Below are positions 1-7,544 of a stretch of 64,000 nt of DNA, piece after piece. The DNA is from Bacillota bacterium (GTDB lineage Bacteria; Bacillota; Negativicutes; Sporomusales; CTSoil-080). The first letter of the stretch is position 1; every line of letters starts with the position of its first letter. The notes beneath the pieces are model-generated. The model did no database searches, had not been told where the DNA came from, and saw only the letters and a program-made list of their open reading frames with translations. The stretch is taken from contig JAGGAC010000001.1 in NCBI GenBank assembly GCA_017889635.1, positions 186,001 through 250,000 on the forward strand, in the 5' to 3' direction. Position numbers and translations under genes: made by a program.

Positions 1-101
1 CAAGGTTATTGACTAACACACTATACTATCTGCTATGCACTCCGGTAGGTTGGCTGGTGCTGATCGGAGCCGGGGTGCTGGCGGTAGTAGCAATAAAATA
101 G
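1..101 (+). CDS. C-terminal end of a small membrane protein (partial)
   Basis: An open frame enters from the left edge (codons begin at position 3) and stops at TAG 99-101. The last residues form one hydrophobic helix (PVGWLVLIGAGVLAVVAIK) with a terminal lysine, as in small phage membrane proteins. The next gene has its own ribosome binding site shortly downstream. Only 32 codons are visible, so no function can be given. Confidence 0.4.
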   Translation, partial: RLLTNTLYYLLCTPVGWLVLIGAGVLAVVAIK

Positions 102-150
102 ATAAGGGGCGGCTGAATAAGCTGCCCTACACGTGTGGGGAGGGGCAAAT

Positions 151-498
151 ATGAAAAGCTGTATAGCAAGTGATAGTTACGAAGGGGTATTTGTGTACTA
201 TCAGGATGAGATAGAACGCGATGAAGCGTTAGAATATGCAAAAGATGAAATCAAAGATTGGGAGGAAAAGGGCAAGAGGCTGGAGAGTGTTAGCCTTAGT
301 TTAGATAATGAGGATGTTGTAATTACAGCAAGAGAATGGTCACATATACGGCGTATAAGGCGCATCACCGGCTACTTGAGCGAGGTAACAAATTTCAACG
401 ATGCCAAACGCGCTGAGCTGAGCGACCGGACAAACAATGATAATCAAGAGTACAATTATCCGAGTGACAGAGAAAGATATTTAAATAAAATGCTTTGA
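151..498 (+). CDS. Small phage protein with an NrdD C-terminal-like motif
   Basis: A 115-residue protein. ATG 151 is chosen over GTG 133 because the sequence GGGGAGGGGC lies just upstream of it. Residues about 70-90 (RRITGYLSEVTNFNDAKRAE) closely resemble the conserved C-terminal stretch of class III anaerobic ribonucleotide reductase (NrdD), where the usual form is R-x-TGYL...N-D-A-K-x-x-E. The radical-bearing glycine region and the ten-stranded barrel are absent, so this cannot be a working reductase. Short NrdD-like proteins of this kind are known in phage genomes. The role is unknown; it may interact with host NrdD, but that is a guess. Confidence 0.6.
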   Translation: MKSCIASDSYEGVFVYYQDEIERDEALEYAKDEIKDWEEKGKRLESVSLSLDNEDVVITAREWSHIRRIRRITGYLSEVTNFNDAKRAELSDRTNNDNQEYNYPSDRERYLNKML

Positions 499-518
499 TT
501 TTGTGGGGAGGGGTTAGG

Positions 519-1001
519 ATGGGAGCAGCATTAAAAATAAACTACCAGGACGAGAACAAACAGGCGGCAAAGTGGCTTTTGGAGTACCCCGAACGTAGAC
601 AGGCTTATTTAGAGAGAATGAACAGTATTCAATTCCTGGGGGCAGTGGTATGCGATGGTATGCCACATGGTACAGATACAGGCAGACCGGCAGAAAAGAA
701 GGGCATAAGGTTAGCTGATTTAGACTATGACAAACGATGGATTATAGCTATTGAGATGGCAGAGCAGACATTAAGCCGGAGAAAGCGAGCCTTTTTAGAC
801 ATACGGCGCATGGCTGAATTAGTGAAAACATCTACAGGTGGTAGGCCGGGGTGGATAGATTACACGATGTCCCGGTATTCGGATTGGCATGAGAGGGAAT
901 ATGGCTATTGCAATATACCAACTAGACAGACCTTTTATAAATGGTGGGATGAGATGGTTAATATTGTGGTAAGGATAGCAATTCGACAGAGTTGTTTATA
1001 A
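519..1001 (+). CDS. Putative phage late-gene transcription regulator (ArpU/RinA-like position)
   Basis: A 160-residue protein starting at ATG 519 behind GGGGAGGGG; the longer frame from TTG 495 lacks a ribosome site. It is basic, with a GMPHGTDTGRPAEKK segment and a helix-rich RRKRAFLDIRR region. The C-terminal part reads like a helix-turn-helix (IPTRQTFYKWWDE). Its size and its position as the last gene before the terminase block match ArpU/RinA-type activators of Firmicute phages. The repeats at 1014-1037 just downstream fit an activator-dependent late promoter. The family assignment is by context and general resemblance only. Confidence 0.5.
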   Translation: MGAALKINYQDENKQAAKWLLEYPERRQAYLERMNSIQFLGAVVCDGMPHGTDTGRPAEKKGIRLADLDYDKRWIIAIEMAEQTLSRRKRAFLDIRRMAELVKTSTGGRPGWIDYTMSRYSDWHEREYGYCNIPTRQTFYKWWDEMVNIVVRIAIRQSCL

Positions 1002-1013
1002 AAATACTTTTGT

Positions 1014-1050
1014 AATTTACCAAAGTCCTAATTTACCGTGGTACTATGAT
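1014..1050 (+). promoter_or_regulatory. Candidate late promoter with tandem AATTTACC repeats
   Basis: Two exact copies of AATTTACC start 16 bases apart (1014-1021 and 1030-1037). They are followed by a -10-like TATGAT at 1045-1050, with no good -35 box at standard spacing. Direct repeats replacing a -35 box are what an activator-dependent phage late promoter would look like. The regulator encoded at 519-1001 is the obvious candidate partner; that link is inference. Confidence 0.4.
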
Positions 1051-1101
1051 AGTGTGCAGAAGCACAAATAATAGACCTTGGACCAGGTCTAGTTCTTGCA
1101 A

Positions 1102-1136
1102 AGCGGCCATGTTGTATTCTTAGGCCGCTAATTTTT
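1102..1136 (+). terminator. Stem-loop with T-tract in the pre-terminase leader
   Basis: AGCGGCC (1102-1108) pairs with GGCCGCT (1123-1129), followed by AATTTTT. A second small palindrome, AGACCT-N6-AGGTCT, lies at 1073-1090. The terminator stands between the candidate late promoter and the late genes, so late transcription would need to read through it. Confidence 0.5.
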
Positions 1137-1199
1137 AAAGTAGAGCCTGACAGCTTATGTTGTTGGGCTTTTATAATGCCTAAAAATAGGGGTGATTAT

Positions 1200-1373
1200 A
1201 TGCCGACTGTAAAATGCGATAAACGGGATTGCGAGAGACAAGGGACGGATGTGTGCATGGCACCGAGGATTGCACTTACAAAGGGGAAATGTGATATGTA
1301 CCAACCTGATCGGCAGACCGCGCTTAATCATGAGCCGGTGCGCAGTGGCAAGAGGGGCAGGGTGCTAAGATGA
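1200..1373 (+). CDS. Small Cys-rich protein (DUF1540-like pattern)
   Basis: A 57-residue protein starting at ATG 1200 (TAGGGGTGAT upstream), rather than the in-frame ATG at 1176. Four cysteines are arranged C-x4-C-x7-C-x11-C, followed by a Met-Tyr, which resembles the DUF1540 metal-binding pattern of Firmicutes. The C-terminus is basic. Its stop overlaps the next start (ATGA at 1370), so translation is probably coupled. Confidence 0.5.
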   Translation: MPTVKCDKRDCERQGTDVCMAPRIALTKGKCDMYQPDRQTALNHEPVRSGKRGRVLR

Positions 1374-1480
1374 GGCTGTTATGCTGGTTGGGCTGGCACA
1401 AGTGGCTAACATATTTCGGGATGAGATTCTGCGACAGGTGCGGTAAAAAGCAATATAAGCGATATGGTATATGGTCATGA
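1370..1480 (+). CDS. 36-residue Cys-rich phage peptide
   Basis: A short frame (MRLLCWLGWHKWLTYF...) contains a zinc-ribbon-like knuckle CDRCGKKQ near its end. It starts in an ATGA overlap with the preceding gene and ends in an ATGA overlap (1477-1480) with the HNH gene. This double coupling is the main reason to believe it is translated. It has no known function. Confidence 0.45.
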   Translation: MRLLCWLGWHKWLTYFGMRFCDRCGKKQYKRYGIWS

Positions 1481-1719
1481 TACCAAAGCCACGCAGGGTA
1501 GTGGATAAAAAGCTAATACAGCGTATACATGAGATCGGCTGCTGCGAATATTGCGGGAGCCGTTTTAATTTGCAGGTGCATCATATCAAGAGCCGGGGCA
1601 GCGGAGGCCATGATGTGCCGGAGAATCTTATATTGTTGTGCTATGTGTGCCATAACAAGGTACACGCTGGCAATATAGGCCGGGATAAGTTGAGAGAGAT
1701 TGTGAGGGATAGACAATGA
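1477..1719 (+). CDS. HNH endonuclease
   Basis: An 80-residue protein whose start at ATG 1477 overlaps the preceding stop. It has the complete small HNH fold signature: CEYC near residue 23, LQVHHI (the catalytic HH), an RGSGGHD loop, NLILLC, then CHNKVH with the second zinc-binding Cys and terminal His. HNH nucleases next to terminase genes assist DNA packaging in many tailed phages. The end overlaps the next ATG (ATGA at 1716). Confidence 0.8.
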   Translation: MIPKPRRVVDKKLIQRIHEIGCCEYCGSRFNLQVHHIKSRGSGGHDVPENLILLCYVCHNKVHAGNIGRDKLREIVRDRQ

Positions 1720-1922
1720 AATGGCTTAAAGATTTTATTTGGTTTGTGATAGCGTCGTATGGATTTATGGTTGGACATAGGGGGATTAATTTTTGGGTTA
1801 CTCTTGTCCCCAAAGGTATATGGTTTTGCAAACAGCAGCACGCATGGAGGAAACTTACACCTAAACAACGCGAAGCATGGTATTTGTCGGGCGAGGGAAG
1901 GACAATTGACATTGTATGCTAA
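1716..1922 (+). CDS. Small phage protein, unknown function
   Basis: A 68-residue protein with an N-terminal hydrophobic segment (WLKDFIWFVIASYGFMVG) that could span or touch the membrane. A basic part follows, WRKLTPKQREAWYLSGEGR, typical of small phage proteins. It begins in an ATGA overlap with the HNH gene and ends overlapping the next start, so it belongs to the same coupled run. The function is not recognised. Confidence 0.5.
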   Translation: MKWLKDFIWFVIASYGFMVGHRGINFWVTLVPKGIWFCKQQHAWRKLTPKQREAWYLSGEGRTIDIVC

Positions 1923-2122
1923 CAGCGACTGAGAGAGCCGAACGCGACCCGGCAGCATTACAGCGGGCATTATTAGAGATTGAACAAGCGATAGCAGAGC
2001 TTGGGCCACAGTTGATTGACGCAAAGATGCGAGCGACTGAGTGTGATTTTGCATTAAAGATACTCAAAGAACGCAAGAGTGCGTTACAGAGTACATTAAA
2101 GAGTTTAGGCAACTGTATTTAA
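1916..2122 (+). CDS. Small coiled-coil phage protein
   Basis: A 68-residue protein, nearly all helical with heptad-like spacing (LQRALLEIEQAIAELG...LKILKERKSALQSTLKSL). It overlaps the preceding gene by seven bases and precedes the terminase small subunit. It may be a packaging accessory, but nothing in the sequence proves this. Confidence 0.5.
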   Translation: MLTATERAERDPAALQRALLEIEQAIAELGPQLIDAKMRATECDFALKILKERKSALQSTLKSLGNCI

Positions 2123-2135
2123 AGGTGGTGATAAT

Positions 2136-2573
2136 ATGGCCCGTCATAATTGGGATGAAATAAGAAAAGAGTATATAGAAGGAATGGAACAAGATGGGCA
2201 GCTAGTTTATCCGACACAAAAGTCAATTGCTGATAAATACGGGATAGCCCCAGAAACCGTTAATCGCAAGGCTAAAGCTGAACAGTGGGAAGTTCAAAGA
2301 GAAATATTCGTCAATAAAACATCAATAAAGCGTCAAGAGAAAAAGGCAGAATTGATCTCTGACGAAGGTAGCCAGTTTGATCTTGATTGTTTTAATGCTG
2401 CCAAGGCTGGGATAGAGAAGATACAGCATGGAATAGGCAATTGCTTCTTGGTTGAAGACCTAAACAAATTGTCTTCGGCGCTAAAAAACTTTCAAACTGT
2501 GGGTAAGGCCAGCCTTGGTGATAAGACAACAGGCGACAACACTATCATAATAAGTTGGGATAATGATGCCTAA
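2136..2573 (+). CDS. Terminase small subunit
   Basis: A 145-residue protein with ribosome site AAAGGTGGTGAT. Residues about 25-55 (YPTQKSIADKYGIAPETVNR) form a helix-turn-helix of the kind used by small terminase subunits to recognise phage DNA. The rest is helical, as expected for the oligomerisation part. It lies directly upstream of the large subunit and overlaps it by 11 bases, the normal arrangement. It would recognise the pac or cos site and load the packaging motor. Confidence 0.75.
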   Translation: MARHNWDEIRKEYIEGMEQDGQLVYPTQKSIADKYGIAPETVNRKAKAEQWEVQREIFVNKTSIKRQEKKAELISDEGSQFDLDCFNAAKAGIEKIQHGIGNCFLVEDLNKLSSALKNFQTVGKASLGDKTTGDNTIIISWDNDA

Positions 2574-3918
2574 AATTACTATTCCATATAAACCTAGAAC
2601 GATTTGGCGCGACAAAATACATCCGGCATTAGAGCAGTACCGTTGGGCCGTTATAGTTGCGCATAGACGGTTTGGTAAAACCGTTGGTAGTGTTAACCAT
2701 CTTATCCGCAGGGCAACACAAAATAAACTCCTGTCGCCACAGTACGCTTATATAGCACCATTCCAAAAACAAGCGCGAATGATTGCATGGAATTATCTTA
2801 AATACTATACAAACGTCATACCGGGAACTAAAGCCAATGAAACCAATTTATATATAGAATTCCCGACTATGCATAAAAACGCGCCAGGAGCGCGCATATA
2901 CATTGTGGGTGCAGATAATCCTGACGTTCTTCGCGGTACTTATTGGGATGGCGTAATAATAGACGAATACGCACAGATAAAGCCCGAACTATGGGGCGAA
3001 GTTATCCGGCCTGCCTTGGCTGATAGAACAGGGTGGGCTGTTTTTATTGGTACACCTAAAGGCCAAAACCAGTTTTACGAGATATATCAGAGGGCTTGTG
3101 CATCAAATGAATGGTATGTCTGCATGTATCGTGCTGATGAATCAGGCGTAATACCTGACGATGAGCTAGAGAGCATGAAGCGAGATATGACTCCAACAGA
3201 GGTTAGACAGGAGTTATATTGTGACTTCACGGCATCGGCGTTTAATGTGCTGATTACTATTGATGTAGCTACTGAGGCGGCTAAAAGAATATATACCGAA
3301 GCTGATGTGATGACCGCCGAAAAGGTGTTAGGTGTTGATGTGGCTAGGTTTGGCGATGATAGAAGCGTTATTTTTAGGCGGCGAGGTTTACAGGCGTTTA
3401 ATCCTAAGATATATGACAACATTGACAATATGCAGTTAGCGGCGTGTGTAGCGGCTGAAATACAGGATTTTGATCCTGATGCTGTATTTATTGATTCAGG
3501 GCGAGGCGAAGGCGTTATTGATAGGCTGCGACAATTAGGGTTTAAAGATGTAATGGAAGTGCCATTTGGCGGCGCGGCGTTGAAGAAGGAACGATATGCA
3601 AACAAACGGACTGAGATGTGGGATTCTGTACGCGAATGGCTAGAGAAGCGAGGCGGGGCAATACCTAATATACCAGAGTTAAAGACTGACCTTGTTACGC
3701 CTGAGTATAGCTTTGATACTGCGAACAGGATGAAGCTAGAACCCAAAGAGAAGATCAAGGAACGGCTTGGCAAGTCTACAGACTTAGGCGATGCATTAGC
3801 TTTGACCTTTGCTTATCCTGTAGTCCCTAAGACTCTACGACAAGCCAAGGCAGATAAAAACGGTATGTACTTTGCAAATAATGGTGAGCGGTATAATCCG
3901 CTGGCAAGGAGGCGATAA
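2563..3918 (+). CDS. terL: Terminase large subunit (packaging ATPase and nuclease)
   Basis: A 451-residue protein of typical length. The N-terminal ATPase carries the Walker A-type loop HRRFGKT (34-40), Walker B VIIDE (131-135) and the coupling motif FIGTPKG (161-167). The C-terminal RNase H-like nuclease has acidic residues in GVDVARFGDD (D259), FIDSGRGEG (D311) and DLGDAL (D410). It translocates DNA into the prohead and cuts it. The start could be ATG 2563 or the adjacent ATG 2566. Confidence 0.95.
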   Translation: MMPKITIPYKPRTIWRDKIHPALEQYRWAVIVAHRRFGKTVGSVNHLIRRATQNKLLSPQYAYIAPFQKQARMIAWNYLKYYTNVIPGTKANETNLYIEFPTMHKNAPGARIYIVGADNPDVLRGTYWDGVIIDEYAQIKPELWGEVIRPALADRTGWAVFIGTPKGQNQFYEIYQRACASNEWYVCMYRADESGVIPDDELESMKRDMTPTEVRQELYCDFTASAFNVLITIDVATEAAKRIYTEADVMTAEKVLGVDVARFGDDRSVIFRRRGLQAFNPKIYDNIDNMQLAACVAAEIQDFDPDAVFIDSGRGEGVIDRLRQLGFKDVMEVPFGGAALKKERYANKRTEMWDSVREWLEKRGGAIPNIPELKTDLVTPEYSFDTANRMKLEPKEKIKERLGKSTDLGDALALTFAYPVVPKTLRQAKADKNGMYFANNGERYNPLARRR

Positions 3919-3919
3919 T

Positions 3920-4132
3920 ATGTGTTTTTCAACAAGTGTATCAAGTGATTCAAGCGACTACTCAGCCGCGCCAACATCTGTATCAACCGGCGATTCCGAA
4001 ACGCTCCAAGAGGAACAGGAGAAGCAGCGCAAGAAGCTGCGCGAGGCAAATGGTTATGCGAAGAATATTGTTGCCGGCACAAGTAGCCTGTCGTCGTCAA
4101 ACGTAAGTAAGAAAAGTTTGTTAGGCGAGTGA
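3920..4132 (+). CDS. Small podovirus protein between terminase and portal
   Basis: A 70-residue Ser-rich protein starting at ATG 3920 behind GGAGGCGATAAT. The layout (MCFS start, charged coil in the middle, terminal GTSSLSSSNVSKKSLLGE) matches small proteins that lie between terminase and head-tail connector genes in BPP-1/T7-related phages. Those usually end in a TAxKKTLLG-type tail. The function is unknown. Confidence 0.55.
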   Translation: MCFSTSVSSDSSDYSAAPTSVSTGDSETLQEEQEKQRKKLREANGYAKNIVAGTSSLSSSNVSKKSLLGE

Positions 4133-4139
4133 TGCGACT

Positions 4140-5858
4140 ATGAAATGGGGAGGGAAAAAACCACTACCATTGACGCGGGACGAGTTAAATAAAATACACA
4201 AGGCTATGTTTGACGTACAGTCAAGTGGACAATGGCTGGAAAAGTGGAAGGATATTCGCGACTATATTAATCCATACATCGGCTTCTTTGATGAGGATAT
4301 GCCGAACAATGGTGAGCGCCGCGATGATCTGATGATTAACACGTTGCCATTACAGGCCAATAATATACAGGCTTCTGGGATGCAAGACGGGATTACATCA
4401 CCGTCTAGGCCGTGGTATAGGTTGGCAATAGTTGACCCAACATTGCAGGATAATGACGAGGTAAAACGATGGTGCGATGATGTAACCAATATACTGCTTG
4501 ATTTATTCGCTCGTTCTAACTTCTACGATTCATCGATTGAGTTTTATAAGGAACTTGGCGCTCCAGGAACAGCGGCGATGCTGATTGAGGAAGACCCTGA
4601 CCATGGTATATGGTGCCGGACGTTTACAATTGGTGAGTATGCAGTTGGGACAGATCATCGTAACAGAGTTAACCGATTCGCCAGGAACGTGCAGATGAAT
4701 GTCGCGGAAATGGTATCAGCATTTGGCCTTGATAATTGCCCTAATACAGTACAGGTGCTGTGGAAAAACAAGAGCGTCGAGAAGTACCAGAAGATCAAGC
4801 ACTTGGTTATACCTAATCCTAACTATATTGAAGGCAAGATGATCAAGTGGGTTAAGAAGTATATTTCCCTGTATTGGTGCAACTCTGATAAAGACGATGA
4901 TTACCTGGAAATAGGCGGGTATGATGACTTTCCATTTGCCGTTAGTCGCTGGTCTGTCAAGGGCGCTGATATATACGGACGCGGACCAGGATGGTATGCG
5001 CTAGGCGATGCGAAGGCACTACAGGCGATGGAAGAGGATATTCATACCGGAATTAAGAAACAGGTTGAGCCGCCAACGATTGCCCCGGTTGATATTTTAA
5101 GCGCTGGCGGGGTGAATACATTACCTAATGGTGTGACTTACTATAGTCGTGATGTAGGTGCTAATCCTGTTCAATCGCTGTATCAGGTTAACCTAGCAAT
5201 ACAAGAGGTTGAGGCTAAAAAACAGTCGATAGAAGCTGAGATAAACAAACATTTCTATGTGGACCTGTTTTCAATGCTGGAAAATGAAATGGCTGACCGG
5301 AGCCAGATAACGGCCCGTGAAATTATCGAGCGTGTGCAGGAAAAAATGAGCCGTATTGGCCCAGTGTTTAACAGACTACAGCATGAGTTTTTACAGCCGG
5401 TTATTGATCGGGTGTTTAACATTGCGATGCGTAACAACCTATTGCCGCCGCCGCCCGATGTGCTTCAAGGGGTTAACTTAAAGATTGAATATGTATCGGT
5501 TATGGCACAAGCTCAGAAGATGCAGGGTATCACAGCGCTGCAACAGTTTACAGAGTATGCGGGAGAATTATCGCAGCTTAGTCAAGGCTCGGTACTGGAC
5601 AAGATTGACTTTGATAAATTAGTAGATAAGAGCGCCGACATGCTTGGTATTTCGCCGTCAATCATTAAGTCGGATGAGCAAGTGGCTAAGACAAGGCAAC
5701 AGAGAGCGCAACAAGAACAGGCGGCTCAGGCGATGGCTGCCGTACAGCAAACGGCTAATATAGCACAGACAGCAGCACAAACGCCGTTGGGCAATGGTTC
5801 TGCTCTTGATGCTCTTATACCTGGCGCGGGCGGTTACCAAGGCGCAGGAGGTAACTAA
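4140..5858 (+). CDS. Portal (head-tail connector) protein
   Basis: A 572-residue protein of the bacteriophage head-to-tail connecting family (T7 gp8-like). The N-terminal section KWKDIRDYINPYIGFF...RRDDLMINTLP...GMQDGITSPSRPWYRL is characteristic. The centre carries the clip/wing region and the C-terminus is Gln/Ala-rich. It forms the dodecameric ring at the capsid vertex through which DNA passes. Its stop overlaps the following ATG (TAATG), showing a tight operon. Confidence 0.9.
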   Translation: MKWGGKKPLPLTRDELNKIHKAMFDVQSSGQWLEKWKDIRDYINPYIGFFDEDMPNNGERRDDLMINTLPLQANNIQASGMQDGITSPSRPWYRLAIVDPTLQDNDEVKRWCDDVTNILLDLFARSNFYDSSIEFYKELGAPGTAAMLIEEDPDHGIWCRTFTIGEYAVGTDHRNRVNRFARNVQMNVAEMVSAFGLDNCPNTVQVLWKNKSVEKYQKIKHLVIPNPNYIEGKMIKWVKKYISLYWCNSDKDDDYLEIGGYDDFPFAVSRWSVKGADIYGRGPGWYALGDAKALQAMEEDIHTGIKKQVEPPTIAPVDILSAGGVNTLPNGVTYYSRDVGANPVQSLYQVNLAIQEVEAKKQSIEAEINKHFYVDLFSMLENEMADRSQITAREIIERVQEKMSRIGPVFNRLQHEFLQPVIDRVFNIAMRNNLLPPPPDVLQGVNLKIEYVSVMAQAQKMQGITALQQFTEYAGELSQLSQGSVLDKIDFDKLVDKSADMLGISPSIIKSDEQVAKTRQQRAQQEQAAQAMAAVQQTANIAQTAAQTPLGNGSALDALIPGAGGYQGAGGN

Positions 5859-6196
5859 TGAGTGATGACATACTAAAACAGCAAGTAGCCACACAGTTAG
5901 ATGTGCAAAACTTATATGACCTTCGCGCCTTGATGGATACACAACAGGGCCGCAGGTTTTTTCAATGGCTATTACTCAAGTGCGGTCGCAACAATACATC
6001 GTTTACTAGAGATAGCCGGACATACTTCAACGAGGGTATGCGTAACGTGGCATTGCTCCTAGAAAGCAGTATGAAGGCCATAGGGCTTGAAGGCGTTGAC
6101 CTGCTGCATCAATCAGAGCGTGAGTACATTGAACTGTCAGAAGCAATCAAGCGGCAGATATTAGACCAAGGTGGTGATGGACATGGCAAAGTGTAA
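5858..6196 (+). CDS. Bbp19-like phage protein
   Basis: A 112-residue protein. LRALMDTQQGRRFFQWLLLKCG...SFTRDSRTYFNEGMRNVALLL matches the conserved pattern of the Bbp19 family of Bordetella phage BPP-1 (x-TxxGRRxxWWLL...SFxxxxxxTxFxEGxRNxGL). The family has no firmly established role; it is always found among head genes. A ten-codon Lys-rich frame (MAKCKGGKKK, 6183-6215) overlaps its end and may or may not be translated. Confidence 0.8.
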   Translation: MSDDILKQQVATQLDVQNLYDLRALMDTQQGRRFFQWLLLKCGRNNTSFTRDSRTYFNEGMRNVALLLESSMKAIGLEGVDLLHQSEREYIELSEAIKRQILDQGGDGHGKV

Positions 6197-6229
6197 AGGC
6201 GGCAAAAAGAAATAGGGAGGATACAAACA

Positions 6230-6270
6230 AGAAGGATTGCAGGATAATTACCTGCCACCTTCTTTTTTAT
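6230..6270 (+). terminator. Rho-independent terminator after the portal/Bbp19 genes
   Basis: GAAGG-att-GCAGG pairs with CCTGC-ca-CCTTC around a seven-base loop, followed by a T-tract (6263-6268). It separates the portal genes from the inserted homing endonuclease. Confidence 0.8.
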
Positions 6271-6294
6271 TTTATCAATAAAGGAGAAAGTGGC

Positions 6295-6807
6295 ATGGAA
6301 ATATGGAAAGACGTTGAAGACTATGAAGGTATTTACCAAGTAAGCAACCTTGGAAATGTTAGATCTTTAAATTATAGAAGAAAGGGATTGATTAGCAATG
6401 TAAAACAAGGAATAGACCATTATGGATATCCTAAAATTCGTTTGTATAAAAATGGAGTAAGGCTAGAATATAAAGTTCATAGATTGGTTGCCAAAGCGTT
6501 TTTGGATAACAGCATGGGATTACCGGAAGTAAATCATAAGGACTACAACAGAAAAAATAATAATATTAGCAATCTCGAATGGGTTTCTAAACTAGACAAT
6601 ATTATACATCAATCAAAAAGAGGATTGTTCGGTCGGCAGGCAACAACCAGACGAATAATAGCTATTCCTATTAATGGTGGAGAAACGCTATTATTCAACA
6701 GCGTTAAAGAGGCATCACAAGGGATTGGAGTTGCACAATGTTGTATATCTTATTGCTTATCTGGTAAACAAAAATTCACAAGGGGATACATAGTGAAAGG
6801 AGCGTGA
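6295..6807 (+). CDS. Free-standing HNH homing endonuclease
   Basis: A 170-residue protein with NUMOD4 at the N-terminus (EIWKDVEDYEGIYQVSNLG). An HNH_3-type core follows (KVHRLVAKAFL...EVNHKDYNRKNNNISNLEWVS). A C-terminal NUMOD1-like helix-turn-helix (FNSVKEASQGIGVAQCCISYCL) completes it. It would cut a specific phage DNA site and promote its own spread. It is A+T-rich next to its neighbours and bracketed by two terminators (6230-6270 and 6819-6845), so it looks like a late insertion between Bbp19-like and scaffold genes. Confidence 0.9.
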   Translation: MEIWKDVEDYEGIYQVSNLGNVRSLNYRRKGLISNVKQGIDHYGYPKIRLYKNGVRLEYKVHRLVAKAFLDNSMGLPEVNHKDYNRKNNNISNLEWVSKLDNIIHQSKRGLFGRQATTRRIIAIPINGGETLLFNSVKEASQGIGVAQCCISYCLSGKQKFTRGYIVKGA

Positions 6808-6818
6808 TCCAATCTGAG

Positions 6819-6845
6819 CCGGGCCAATACCCCGGTTATTTTTAT
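6819..6845 (+). terminator. Terminator after the homing endonuclease
   Basis: CCGGG (6819-6823) pairs with CCCGG (6831-6835) and is followed by TTATTTTTAT. It closes the homing endonuclease unit just before the scaffold gene. Confidence 0.65.
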
Positions 6846-6868
6846 GCTTATTTTAGGGAGTGATTAAC

Positions 6869-7531
6869 ATGATTTTTACTGCTTTACAAGATAACACTGA
6901 TAGGCAGTTTGATCTACAACTATTCGCAGATGGTGAACCGGCACCTGACACTGGATTTGCTGCTGGCGATACCGGAGATGCTGGCGCACAGAGCGATACA
7001 TCAGCGGCAGAAGGTGATTTGTTAACCGGTAATAGTGGTGAGGGCGAGCAAAAGAGTGAAGACGGTGAGCAAAAGGGCGATAAGCCAACTGCGCCGGAGA
7101 AATACGAAGATTTTACTATGCCAGAAGGTATGACATGGGATGCCGAAAAATCTGCTGAATTCTTGGATGTTGCAAAAGAACTGGGCTTATCACAGGAACA
7201 AGCGCAAAAACTTGTAAATGTTGGTGCAAAGCTTATCGGCGGCAGCCAGGAATCAATTCAGCAGCAAGCGGCAGAACAAAGTAAGGCATGGCGTGAGGAA
7301 AGCCTTGCTAAGTACCAGAAAGCTGATATTGAGCTGGCTAATAAGACACTAGGCCAGTTTGCTACACCTGAGTTTAAAGAGCTATTGGAGGCTACAGGGC
7401 TGGCAAATAGTCCTGCGATGATCGGGATATTCAAGGAAATCGGCGAGGCAATAAGTGAGGGTAAGTTTATAGAGGGCAATCAGGCAACACAAAAAGAGTT
7501 GTCGCTTGCTGAAAGATTATTTGGTAAATAA
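6869..7531 (+). CDS. Capsid scaffolding protein
   Basis: A 220-residue protein from ATG 6869 (TTAGGGAGTGATT upstream), preferred over GTG 6860. It is acidic, with a disordered Asp/Gly/Glu-rich region (about 20-75). A helical section PEGMTWDAEKSAEFLDVAKELGLSQEQAQKLV follows, typical of podovirus scaffold proteins. It sits immediately before the major capsid gene. It would guide prohead assembly and leave the mature particle. Confidence 0.75.
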   Translation: MIFTALQDNTDRQFDLQLFADGEPAPDTGFAAGDTGDAGAQSDTSAAEGDLLTGNSGEGEQKSEDGEQKGDKPTAPEKYEDFTMPEGMTWDAEKSAEFLDVAKELGLSQEQAQKLVNVGAKLIGGSQESIQQQAAEQSKAWREESLAKYQKADIELANKTLGQFATPEFKELLEATGLANSPAMIGIFKEIGEAISEGKFIEGNQATQKELSLAERLFGK

Positions 7532-7544
7532 GGAGATGATTTAA

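Noticed and set aside
36-62. GCACTCCGGTAGGTTGG resembles the end of a c-di-GMP-I riboswitch
   Set aside because: The essential upstream parts of that riboswitch are absent, and the stretch is coding for a membrane segment.
3087-3773. 228-codon reverse frame in the terminase gene
   Set aside because: It is a shadow of the conserved terminase large subunit and has no family features.
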